Positions 37,187 to 45,600 of a stretch of DNA of 45,628 nt are shown piece after piece. Under the pieces are notes generated by a model. It saw nothing but the letters and a program-made list of their open reading frames with translations. It had not been told where the DNA came from and made no database searches. Position 1 is the first letter of the stretch; each line of letters begins with the position of its first letter. Made by a program: the position numbers and the translations under genes. Origin of the DNA: an uncultured Prochlorococcus sp. GTDB lineage: Bacteria > Cyanobacteriota > Cyanobacteriia > PCC-6307 > Cyanobiaceae. The stretch lies in assembly GCA_902618795.1 (NCBI GenBank), contig CACNCF010000006.1, forward strand, positions 1-45,628, in the 5' to 3' direction.

Positions 37187-37207
37187 AATAACGAACATAC
37201 TACTTAA
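37187..37207 (+). repeat. argJ 3'-end repeat, copy 3 (oldest displaced remnant; att-like)
   Basis: AATAACGAACATACTACT plus TAA. With upstream bases from 37178 it reads KVEINNEHTT-stop, against YVEINSEYTT-stop in ArgJ. It overlaps the stop codon of the leftward 37200 gene, suggesting that argJ originally ended here, convergent with that gene. Confidence 0.7.
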
Positions 37208-37442
37208 GTTTTAGTAAATCTAATGGTAGATATTCATTCATATAAAGAAAAAGTATTGTTAAAGTTCCAATTACAGAGCCTATAAAACCTCCAAATAAAT
37301 TTACTAACAATCCAGATTGTCTAATTATTGCTTCTTCCTTTTTTTCTTCTTCAAAATTTGGAGAATCAACTACTTTTAAGCGCTGATTGGTTGTTGGTTG
37401 TTTAAGTTGTTGGTGTCGGATGAGGGCTTCGAAATCAGGCAT
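37200..37442 (-). CDS. Small single-pass membrane protein overlapping parA
   Basis: 80 aa from ATG 37442 (an 88-aa version starts at 37466). Basic/polar N-terminus (MPDFEALIRHQQLKQ), an acidic-lysine stretch, then one hydrophobic segment LLVNLFGGFIGSVIGTLTILFL (about 49-70) and a short tail. The first 67 bases overlap the 3' end of parA in another frame, an unusually long same-strand overlap suggesting coupled translation. Function unknown; being an anchor for the ParA ATPase is a positional guess. The stop lies inside the third argJ-end repeat. Confidence 0.55.
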   Translation of the reverse strand: MPDFEALIRHQQLKQPTTNQRLKVVDSPNFEEEKKEEAIIRQSGLLVNLFGGFIGSVIGTLTILFLYMNEYLPLDLLKLK

Positions 37443-38047
37443 GGAATTTGTGAGGCAATTGAACAATAAGCAGACCAGCCCGTCATTCGACGAGGATCTG
37501 ATCTACCTAAATCGTCTACAGCTTCAAATACAGCATTGCCTGAGGCTTCTGCTTTATCAAATGCTGAAAGTAAGGGTATAAATGTATCAAAAACATATAA
37601 ACCAAAATTTTTTAGAGCTGCTTTGGCTTGTTGCGCTGCTTTTTGCTGTCTAAAATCAACTTTTACTATTACTACAGCATGGTTAACTTTTAAGTTGCTT
37701 AATAAATTAGCTAGTTCAACAGTTAATTCTACTGATCTTGCTTTTGCAGTTGTAGGTAAGACAACTAAATCTGACCCATAAGCTAAGTGTTTAAGTTCTT
37801 CTTGATCACTGCTAGCCTGGCCATCAGTTATTACAATTTCTGATGATCTTGATGCTTTAGCAGCTGAACTGACGGGGAAAACTGGAAATGGAAGATTGCC
37901 TCTTGATGCGTATGCTAAAGCAGATCTATTCTTGTCGGCATCGACTATGCAAACTTTTTTACCTTCAGAATGCCAAACACTTGCAAGGTGAATACTTGTA
38001 CAGGTCTTGGCCACCCCCCCTTTTTGTCCGCAAACGGTAATGAACAA
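37376..38047 (-). CDS. Orphan ParA/MinD-family ATPase
   Basis: 223 aa. Deviant Walker A GQKGGVAKT with the signature first Lys, so ParA family. VCIVDADKNRSA is the ParA motif 2 region, and IVITDGQASSD stands where most ParAs have a D-x-P-P Walker B, so this is an atypical member. No ParB gene or parS-like centromere cluster is seen beside it. Plasmid-type ParAs of this size act in partition or protein positioning. It overlaps the small membrane gene at its 3' end and borders the cassette region. Role uncertain. Confidence 0.85.
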   Translation of the reverse strand: MFITVCGQKGGVAKTCTSIHLASVWHSEGKKVCIVDADKNRSALAYASRGNLPFPVFPVSSAAKASRSSEIVITDGQASSDQEELKHLAYGSDLVVLPTTAKARSVELTVELANLLSNLKVNHAVVIVKVDFRQQKAAQQAKAALKNFGLYVFDTFIPLLSAFDKAEASGNAVFEAVDDLGRSDPRRMTGWSAYCSIASQIPCLISKPSSDTNNLNNQQPISA

Positions 38048-38197
38048 TTTTTTATTTTTATTTCTCTTACTTTGGAGAATAATTTCCTAATGTCAAGAGA
38101 AATTGATTTTTAATGCTTTAAAACATATTTTTTGAAATATTTTAAAGAAGTTAATATTTTTAGATAACCTTATAAAGTTCCTTATTTAAATTGGCTA

Positions 38198-39160
38198 GTG
38201 AAGAAAAGAATTGGATTAGGTACGTGGTCTTGGGGGAATAAGCTTTTCTGGAATTACCAATCTACAAATGACGATGATTTACGTGAGACATATAATGAAG
38301 CCTTACGAAGAGGTTTCGATCTAATTGATACTGCAGATTCCTACGGTACTGGGAATCTTCAGGGTAGAAGTGAATTGTTGATAGGAAAATTTTTACTAAA
38401 TACTCCTTCAGCAAAGAAAAAAACAATTCAAGTAGCAACCAAACTTGCACCTTATCCCTGGAGAATAGGTAAAAGAGGTTTTAATAAACCTTTTTTGAAA
38501 AGTTTAGAAAGACTTAATAACAAATTAGATATAGTGCAATTACATTGGTCAACTGCAAAATACAATCCTTGGCAGGAATTAGAGCTGTTGAATAATCTTT
38601 GCGATTTAAAAGATGAAGGCTTTGATTTTCAAATAGGCTTATCAAATATAGGCCCTATAAGATTGATGAAATTAATTAATTTCTTGGCAAAAAGAGATCA
38701 GAGCCTAAAGAGTGTTCAGATACAGTTTTCTTTACTTGCTCCCGATTTAGGAAAACAATATCAGGTAAAAAAAATTTGCGAAGAAAATAATATTGATTTC
38801 TTTGCTTATAGTCCTTTGTCCTTTGGAATACTTTGTATTGATCCAGATAAAGAAGAAAAAAAAGAAAAAAGTTTTATTCGTAATGCATTATTTGAAAACT
38901 ATAAAAAACCAACATATGAATTGCGGAGGTGTTTAAAAACAATTGCAAATCAAAGATCAGTTTCCCAAGCTCAAGTAGCAATTAATTGGTGTTGTTATCA
39001 AGGAGTTATTCCACTCGTTGGAATGCGAAAAAAATCTCAAGTTATTGATGTATCAAATGTATTCAAGTGGAATTTAAATAAAAATGAATTTAAAGTGCTT
39101 CAGGAATTTTCAAAAAAATGTTTAAAAAAAATGCCTAAAAATCCTTTTTCAAGTATTTAA
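38198..39160 (+). CDS. Aldo/keto reductase family protein
   Basis: 320-aa TIM-barrel oxidoreductase. The catalytic tetrad can be seen: Asp and Tyr in LIDTADSYG, Lys in VATKLAPYP, His in VQLHW. NADPH-binding C-terminal block near VIPLVGMRKKSQV. GTG 38198 is the start that gives the conserved beginning KKRIGLGTWSWGNK. Substrate unknown. It diverges from parA across 150 bp. Confidence 0.9.
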   Translation: MKKRIGLGTWSWGNKLFWNYQSTNDDDLRETYNEALRRGFDLIDTADSYGTGNLQGRSELLIGKFLLNTPSAKKKTIQVATKLAPYPWRIGKRGFNKPFLKSLERLNNKLDIVQLHWSTAKYNPWQELELLNNLCDLKDEGFDFQIGLSNIGPIRLMKLINFLAKRDQSLKSVQIQFSLLAPDLGKQYQVKKICEENNIDFFAYSPLSFGILCIDPDKEEKKEKSFIRNALFENYKKPTYELRRCLKTIANQRSVSQAQVAINWCCYQGVIPLVGMRKKSQVIDVSNVFKWNLNKNEFKVLQEFSKKCLKKMPKNPFSSI

Positions 39161-39176
39161 TTAAATTTTTAGCTAG

Positions 39177-39305
39177 TTATCTTTTTATTTTTTTTATTTG
39201 ACAACTACTATTCCATAGTTCAGTAGGAAATTTTTCTCCAGTGAATCTAATAACTTTAGGTTTCAGATTTATTATCAAGTCATCTAGGTTTTTATTAGGT
39301 TCCAT
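39177..39305 (-). CDS. Possible small protein, 42 aa
   Basis: Leftward ORF from ATG 39305 to TAA 39177, reading MEPNKNLDDLIINLKPKVIR and then FTGEKFPTELWNSSCQIKKI. The composition is protein-like, with single Trp and Cys and a charged tail, and it fills part of a 625-bp gap whose other half is tmRNA. No clear ribosome-binding site. It lies downstream of the tmRNA on the same strand. Unknown function; could be spurious. Confidence 0.4.
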   Translation of the reverse strand: MEPNKNLDDLIINLKPKVIRFTGEKFPTELWNSSCQIKKIKR

Positions 39306-39462
39306 TATGCAGGATTTGGGTTTCTAATAAGATAAATTAATTTACAATCAATCTTCTCAGTATTTATACTCATAAAATTAAAAATTTTGTTTTTAATACA
39401 AGCAACTGCAGCAATATTTACACTCCAATAAATTATCCACTACAACTTTTTATTTATTTAAT

Positions 39463-39735
39463 AAAGTGGAGTCCTTCCAGACTCCGTGCATCATTTGGTT
39501 GATAAGGCTGATATGACCCCATCTCCTTAAGGATCAAGCAGCAACTGGTGCTGTTTGACGGGAGAAACTAACGATTTTGTTAGCATTTGTGTTTTTGCTC
39601 TAACCGAGCCGGCTTCAGTCACCTTCCTTATGCCCCGTCGAAACCATTACAACCCCAAATAGTGGAGTTGAGCGGAATCGAACCGCTGTCCGAAACATCG
39701 GTTGAGATCACCTAGTCCAATTGGACATTTATATT
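39463..39735 (-). ncRNA. ssrA: tmRNA, permuted two-piece form
   Basis: Rescues stalled ribosomes. On the minus strand the acceptor half comes first: a TPsiC arm with GGTTCGATTCC and 3' stem CAACTCC with discriminator A at 39663. Six bases later the coding half starts at 39656 with GGGGTTGTAATGGTTTCGACG, the universal tmRNA 5' signature; GGGGTTG pairs with CAACTCC. This order (3' half before 5' half) is the circular permutation known in marine picocyanobacteria. CCA is not encoded: the DNA reads CTA after the discriminator. A 6-bp hairpin (39468-39485) closes the coding half. Outer ends are approximate. Confidence 0.93.
39534..39584 (-). other. tmRNA tag peptide reading frame
   Basis: Resume codon GCT then AAC..., encoding ANKIVSFSRQTAPVAA and TGA stop. 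The hydrophobic Ala-Ala end is a typical degradation signal, and the tag is the one I recall for Prochlorococcus. Confidence 0.92.
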
Positions 39736-39785
39736 CTGACAGGCAAAATGAGTATTGAATAGTTTTTTTTAAGTTTTTATCGTAT

Positions 39786-40910
39786 ATGAATGTAGTGGCA
39801 TCAGCTCCAGAGGGACTAGAGAAATATTTAGCTAAAGAAATTTCAAATTTAGGTGGCTTTAATATTAATACTCATAAAAGATTCATTAATTTTGAATGTG
39901 ATTTAGAAACTTTTTATAGAGTTCATTTTTATTCCAGATTAGCTTTTCGTTTTTATAGAGAAATTGCAAGTTTTAATTGCTACGATAAGCAATCTTTATA
40001 TGAAGGGGTTAGAGATTCTTTTGATTGGTTAAATTGGTTGCACTATGAAAAAACGTTTAATGTTCAAGTAACTGGGAGAACATCTTCCTTAAGTCATACA
40101 CATTTCACCGCCCTTGAAGTTAAAAATTCTATAACTGATTTGCAAAAGTCAGTTTGGAATAAAAGATCAAATATTTCTTTAGAAAATCCTGATTTTATTA
40201 TTCATCTTCATTTAAATAATAATGAAGCAATTATCAGTCTTCAAAGCAGTCTGGAAAGCTTACACAAAAGAGGCTATAGACCCGCAGTTGGAAATGCCCC
40301 ATTAAAAGAAAATTTAGCTTCTGGATTGATAAATATGACTCATTGGAATGGTAAAGTCCCTTTAATTGATTTTATGTGCGGCTCAGGAACTTTTTTAATT
40401 GAGGCAGTTAACCAATTTCTTGAAGTTCCCATAAATATTGATCAAGTATACCTTTTTGAGAATTGGTTAGACTTTAGGAGAGATATTTATCTTAATGAAA
40501 AAAATAAGGCAAAAAATAAAATTATAAGTTATGAAAAATTACCAACAATAATAGGATGTGAAATTAATAAAAAGGTTTTTGAACAGGCGAAAGTAAATAT
40601 ATCATTGGCTGGACTCGAAAATTATATTGAACTTATAAATAATGATTTTCTAAAACTCCAATTAAAATATACACCTGGGATCATTCTGTGTAATCCTCCA
40701 TACGGCAAAAAATTAGGCGATGAAAATGAATTGATTTGTTTATATGAACAAATGGGAATCTTTCTAAAGAATAATTTTTCAGGTTGGGAATTTTGGCTGC
40801 TAAGTGGAAATCCAAAACTAACAAAATATTTGAAAATGAAATCTTCATTGAAAATTCCCGTTAGCAATGGGGGAATAGATTGTAGATGGATAAAGTACTT
40901 AATAAGGTAA
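39786..40910 (+). CDS. THUMP-domain RNA N2-guanine methyltransferase (RlmL N-half-like)
   Basis: 374 aa. An N-terminal ferredoxin-like plus THUMP region (about 1-155) is followed by a SAM methyltransferase domain with DFMCGSGTFLIEA (motif I) and NPPYGKKLG (motif IV). This is the layout of RlmL, which makes m2G2445 in 23S rRNA; the C-terminal RlmK half found in E. coli is absent. Cyanobacterial homologues are often listed as N6-adenine DNA methylases because of the NPPY motif, but the THUMP domain indicates an RNA target. It diverges from tmRNA. Confidence 0.9.
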   Translation: MNVVASAPEGLEKYLAKEISNLGGFNINTHKRFINFECDLETFYRVHFYSRLAFRFYREIASFNCYDKQSLYEGVRDSFDWLNWLHYEKTFNVQVTGRTSSLSHTHFTALEVKNSITDLQKSVWNKRSNISLENPDFIIHLHLNNNEAIISLQSSLESLHKRGYRPAVGNAPLKENLASGLINMTHWNGKVPLIDFMCGSGTFLIEAVNQFLEVPINIDQVYLFENWLDFRRDIYLNEKNKAKNKIISYEKLPTIIGCEINKKVFEQAKVNISLAGLENYIELINNDFLKLQLKYTPGIILCNPPYGKKLGDENELICLYEQMGIFLKNNFSGWEFWLLSGNPKLTKYLKMKSSLKIPVSNGGIDCRWIKYLIR

Positions 40911-40911
40911 T

Positions 40912-41313
40912 TTATTTTTTGCCTAAAACAGCCTTTGTTGTCTTGCCTAAACCCTCTAATGTTTGAGGAAGATAAGGTCCTTTGGCTAATTTTCCCCCAA
41001 GCTTCAAACTTAAGCCTGCAAGAAATAAATCGATAAATATTATTAGTAATAAATTATATTCAATATTCCAGTTATTAAATTTCGTTAGAAAAAGATAAAA
41101 AATAATATGGATGCAAATTAGGACTAATAATAATAATGTGCTGCCAATTGCCAAAAATATTCCACCACTAATTAATCTTCTTTTTTCTCTATCTACTTCT
41201 TGAAGAGCTATTCTTACATGCAAATCCATCACTGAACTTGCGATCGCTGAAATTCTGGAGGCGGTATTTGCAAAGTTTTTATTTTTTGGTTTTTCCATAT
41301 TATTTTCTGCCAC
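40912..41313 (-). CDS. Phage-holin-superfamily / YqjE-like membrane protein
   Basis: 133 aa. Soluble amphipathic N-terminal helix (SRISAIASSVMDLHVRIALQ) and two hydrophobic segments (about 50-72 and 83-105) match the DUF1469/PF07332 family represented by E. coli YqjE. Despite the family name it is not a lysis gene. It is the second gene after the DUF883-like protein. From the first ATG (41313) it overlaps that gene by 14 bp; an inner ATG at 41298 avoids the overlap and is equally plausible. Confidence 0.75.
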   Translation of the reverse strand: MAENNMEKPKNKNFANTASRISAIASSVMDLHVRIALQEVDREKRRLISGGIFLAIGSTLLLLVLICIHIIFYLFLTKFNNWNIEYNLLLIIFIDLFLAGLSLKLGGKLAKGPYLPQTLEGLGKTTKAVLGKK

Positions 41314-41761
41314 TGTTTAGGAGAGTTCCTATTAGTAAACCAATACCAGCCGCAATAGCAATAGATAATAGTGGTTTTTTTCTTATTGGATTTTCTATTT
41401 TTGGTCTAAGTGTATTGTTAAGTTCTTCTAATAATTCTTCTAATTGACTTTCGATAGGTTCAATTTTTTCTGATATTTCCCAATTGTTCTCTCTTATTGA
41501 ATCAATGATTTCAAATAGTTGGCTTTTTATTCCAATTGCTGAGGTCCCACTATGGCTAGATATTACTTCTACTAAATCATCAATACTTCCTTTTGTGGCT
41601 TCAAGAGTTTGTTGTGCAATATTAGGCCATTTTTCTTTTATTAACGGCAGTAAACTGTCAATTTTTTCAAGTAACCATTTATCCGAAATAACCTCTTTTT
41701 CAGGAAGATCAGAGTTATTTTCTTTTTCTTCTACTTCTTTGGGAGGATGGTAAGTCTCCAT
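41300..41761 (-). CDS. DUF883/YqjD-like membrane-anchored protein
   Basis: 153 aa. Long charged helical region (about 25-125) followed by a C-terminal anchor KKPLLSIAIAAGIGLLIGTLL ending NSGRK, the pattern of ElaB/YqjD proteins, in which a basic-tailed glycine-rich membrane segment anchors a helical domain. E. coli YqjD tethers ribosomes to the inner membrane. The pairing with a YqjE-like gene directly downstream reproduces the yqjD-yqjE order. Confidence 0.7.
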   Translation of the reverse strand: METYHPPKEVEEKENNSDLPEKEVISDKWLLEKIDSLLPLIKEKWPNIAQQTLEATKGSIDDLVEVISSHSGTSAIGIKSQLFEIIDSIRENNWEISEKIEPIESQLEELLEELNNTLRPKIENPIRKKPLLSIAIAAGIGLLIGTLLNSGRK

Positions 41762-41948
41762 TATTTAAACTTATTTATTTTAAGATTAGACCCTATTTCT
41801 TAATTTGAAACCCTTATCTAAAGAATTGTTCTATTTATATTGAATAAAAACATATAAAATTTTATTTACATTTTAATTATCTACTCAGTTCTGCGAGAAG
41901 GTTTTGTTAAGCTATTACTGAATTTATTAAATCAGTTTAAATTTCATC

Positions 41949-42086
41949 ATGGATATTACATTTGCATCATTAATTTTTGCTTCTCGCACAATCCCTACAG
42001 ATTTTGGATTAGTAGCTGCAGCTATCGCTGGAGCTGGAAGTTTGCTATTCATTGCATTAAGATTTGTTCCTGATGCAAGTAATTAA
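41949..42086 (+). CDS. Small single-span membrane protein, 45 aa
   Basis: ATG 41949 to TAA 42086. A short hydrophobic N-terminus (MDITFASLIFASRTIPTD) is followed by a glycine/alanine-rich transmembrane helix GLVAAAIAGAGSLLFIALRF and a short polar tail VPDASN. Size and composition resemble low-molecular-weight photosystem subunits, but I do not recognise it as any named one. Flanked by noncoding stretches of 187 and 83 bp, so probably its own transcription unit. Confidence 0.65.
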   Translation: MDITFASLIFASRTIPTDFGLVAAAIAGAGSLLFIALRFVPDASN

Positions 42087-42169
42087 CTAATAGTAACCAT
42101 CTCTCAGGAAATATATCTTTATCTCAACTTTGTTTTGAAAATAGATTCGATTTATTTATAAATTAGATA

Positions 42170-42532
42170 ATGAATAAATGGGTTTTGCTTGAACATAAAG
42201 TTTATTCTGCTAAATCTATAGATGTTCATTATGATTTTCTCGTTGAAAATGATATAGATTGTTTGACTTGGAAATTTTTAAAACTACCTCTATTAAATCA
42301 AGCTTCTATAGAAATTTTTAAGCAGCCAAATCATAGACTTGTATGGTTATCTAGAATAGAACATGAACTTTCTGATAATAGAGGGTTTGTAAAAAGAATT
42401 GATCATGGAATATTTAAAAGCGTTTCTGATAAATTGGACTCTGAATATTATCGATTCATTTTGGATGGTGAACTTCTTTGTGGTTTGTTTGAAATTTCGG
42501 GAAATTCTTGTAGATTGAGTAAAAATTATTAA
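42170..42532 (+). CDS. LigD 3'-phosphoesterase-domain-like protein
   Basis: 120 aa. The order WVLLEH..., VHYDFLVEN, TWKFLKLP, PNHRLVWLSRIEHELS, RGFVKRIDHG resembles the phosphoesterase (PE) domain of bacterial NHEJ ligase D (typical pattern H-x-D-x-R/F-x-E, then HP/HR and E-G-x-I-P-x-G-x-Y). Here it stands alone; no Ku or ligase gene is in the window. The first His of the catalytic set appears retained (EH or VHYD), but the match is by eye. Just upstream of smc on the same strand (82-bp gap). Confidence 0.6.
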   Translation: MNKWVLLEHKVYSAKSIDVHYDFLVENDIDCLTWKFLKLPLLNQASIEIFKQPNHRLVWLSRIEHELSDNRGFVKRIDHGIFKSVSDKLDSEYYRFILDGELLCGLFEISGNSCRLSKNY

Positions 42533-42614
42533 TATTCATTTATAAATAAACGTAATATTTCTATTGAGAATTTTTGCAAATTAGTTATTCTTATTTAGCT
42601 ATTGAGACTTGAGA

Positions 42615-45600
42615 TTGGTACATATCAATCAGGTCGAGTTTGAAAATTTTAAATCTTTTGGAGGAAATGTAAAGATTCCTCTTGAAGAAGGTTTTACAGT
42701 GGTTACAGGTCCTAACGGTTCCGGGAAAAGTAATATTTTAGATGGAATTTTATTCTGTTTAGGTCTAGCAAATAGTAGAGGAATGAGGGCAGAAAGATTA
42801 CCAGATCTAATAAATAACTCCAAAGTTAAAGAGGGTAAGTCATCAGAAACATCTGTATCGGTAAAATTTAATATTAAAGATTGGTCCCCCAGAGAGGACC
42901 TTCCGCCTTTGGAACTAGAAGAAGAAGAAATTGCCCTTAATAAAGGCCAAAAAGAATGGGTTGTTTCTAGAAAATTAAGGCTTATGCCAGGTGGTTCTTA
43001 TGCTTCTACTTATACTTCTGATGGAAAACAATGTACCTTGCAACAAATACAGAGAATATTAAGAGATATTAGTGTTGATCCTGAGGGCAGCAATGTTGTT
43101 ATGCAGGGTGATGTAACAAGAATAGTATCAATGAATAATAAGGAGAGGAGAAATCTTATTGATGAATTAGCAGGAGTCGCACTTTTTGATACAAGAATAG
43201 AACAAACTAATTCAAAATTAAATGACGTTTTCGAAAGACAAGAAAGATGTGAAATTTTAGAAAATGAATTGCAATCTAGTAAAAATAAGCTTGAAAAAGA
43301 ATGTGAAAAAGCAAAGCGATATAAAGAGTTAAAGGCAAAACTATTACAAATAATGGAATTAGAGAAAGTTCTTATTTTTGAAAAACAAGTTAAACATGTT
43401 GAATCTATAGAAAAAAAAGAAAGTGAAATTGAAACAAATAAAATTTTATTTAATAAACAAAAAGAATCTATTAGTAAAGAAATATCAGTCTTAGAGGATG
43501 CTTTGAAAATACTTGTTGATGAGCTTAAGGAGAAAGGCGAGGATCAATTGATTAAAGTGAATTCTGATATCGGAAGTATTAATTCTAGCTTGAGAGAACT
43601 TGATAGGATATCAAGTCTGAATAAAGAAGAAGGTATTAAATTACAAAAGCAGAGAGATGAAATTGAAATTTCTAAAAGAAATATTGAGTCAGAAAAGATG
43701 AGAAAAGAAAATTTCGATGATAATTTTTTAAATCAATTGAACTTGCAAATTGATGATCTCACTCTAAGACATAAGCTATCAAGAAAAAAACTTTCTGATG
43801 CGGCTGGAGAATCCGGAGAATTTTCAAAACAAAGTATCAAATTAAACGCTGACCTTGAAAGTATAAAAAATCAAATTAATCCTTTGGAAATAAAAAAAAG
43901 GAAAATTGAAGAAGAAACGATTCAAAATAATATACAAAAAGATGAGATATTGTCACAGATCGAATCCTTAGACTTAGAAAAGCAGAAACTTTTTCAGGTA
44001 AATCAAAGCAAAAAAGAGACATCCGATACTAAGAAAAAAAATTTGGCAAGTAACAGCGCAGAAATTAATTCTTTAAAAAATGAAATTGATGTATTAATTA
44101 AAACTAAATCAAGGCTAAATAACGAGCAATTAAGGCTTGAAAAGGATTTATCTAGATTCGAAAGCAGGAAGGAAACTTTAAACGAATCTAGAGGTTCATA
44201 TGCTCTTAGAATTCTCTTAGAGGCAGGGTTAGAGGGTATACATGGTTATGTAGCTCAACTTGGAGAGGTCAGCGAGAAAAATAGATATGCATTAGAAATT
44301 GCTGCTGGAAATAGGTTAGGACAAATTGTTGTTGATAATGATCATATTGCTGCTAAAGCAATTGAAATTCTTAAAAAGAAGAAAGCGGGAAGATTAACTT
44401 TTTTACCTTTAAATAGAATTAAAAGTCAAAAAAAGAATTATGCAATTTCAAGATTTGAAAATAACAGGGAGAATGGATTTATTGATAAAGCTATTAATCT
44501 AATTACTTTTGATGAAGTCTATTCAGATGTTTTTCGATATGTTTTTGGAGATACTTTGGTTTTTTCAGACTTATCCTCAGCTAGGTTATCTACGCAAAAA
44601 AATAGGTTGGTGACCTTAAGTGGTGAATTATTAGAAGTAAGTGGAGCTATTACAGGAGGTAGTAAGTTAAATAAAGATTTGGCTTATAAGTTTGGAATTA
44701 ATAATGATATTGATGACTCCAGTCCTATAAAAGAAAGATTATTAGTTATCGAAGAAGCTTTAAAAGAGTCAAATAATGATTTGATAATAAAAAATAATAG
44801 ACTTAGTAAATTAAATTCTAACCGCAGTCAAATTATTGAGGATTGTGCTTCATTTAATAAAGAAATTGAAGTAAATCAAGATTCTTTTAAAGTTGTCTCG
44901 CAAAGAATTGAGGATTGTAAATCTAGATTAATTAAACTTGATACTGCTAATAATTTATTAGTTAACGAGTTAGGTCATTTAAAAGATGAATTGAAACCTT
45001 ATCACGATAAGTTTAATCAATTACAAACTATTCAAAAGGCAAATTATGAAAAAAATCAAAAATCATCATTAATAGCTTTTAATGACGATTTTAATAATCT
45101 TGATAAAAAACTTGAATCACTTATTAAGGAGAGAAATACGTTACTAGATAAAAAGAATCAATTTGCTTTAGATAAAGAGCGTATCAATAATTCATTAAAA
45201 ATTACTTTATTAAAAGAAAAAAACTTGCAGGAATCTATTAAACAACTCGCAATTGCTCATAGTGAATGGATAGAAAAAAGAGATGAATTTAAAAAAGAGC
45301 TTTTAGATCTCGATAATCAAAAAAATTCTCTAGAGAGGGATTTAGGTTTACTGAGAAGGAAAAGAGATGAATTAAACTCTTCAATTTCAAATAAAAGGCA
45401 AGAATATAATAACTATCTCTTGAAGCTTGAATATCTTGAGAGGGATATGCATTCTCTTAAAGAAGAAATGAGGAGCGAAAAAATAAAATTAGAAAATTAT
45501 AAAAAAGATTTACCTAATCCATCCCCTCAGTTTGGAGCATATGAAGGGAAGAGTCTTGAATCTTTGCAATCAGAAATTTCGATCATAAACGCAAAACTAC

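Larger units (their letters stand above)
36816..37199. other. Spacer upstream of cassette 2 gene
   Basis: 384 bp, very A+T rich, no gene seen. Contains the likely promoter region of the cassette 2 gene, a perfect 9-bp inverted repeat (37000-37027), three ACTGTGATTAT-type repeats (37070-37112) and the third argJ end. Confidence 0.7.
33948..37208. mobile_element. Two tandem single-gene cassettes integrated at the argJ 3' end (candidate)
   Basis: Three copies of the argJ 3' end at 33948, 35591 and 37187 delimit two segments of about 1.6 kb. Each holds one leftward gene for a YadA-anchor surface protein and its own set of 11-bp-phased direct repeats near both ends (AATAAACCACY in the first, ACTGTGATWAT in the second). 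Displaced copies of a target gene's 3' end next to arm-like repeats are what tyrosine-recombinase integration leaves. No integrase, transposase or terminal inverted repeats are visible, so mobility would have to be in trans. Element identity is inference; the repeats are seen directly. Confidence 0.6.

Noticed and set aside
40912-41313. Holin gene indicating a prophage
   Set aside because: Only a superfamily-level name; it is paired with a YqjD-like gene and no phage genes are around it.
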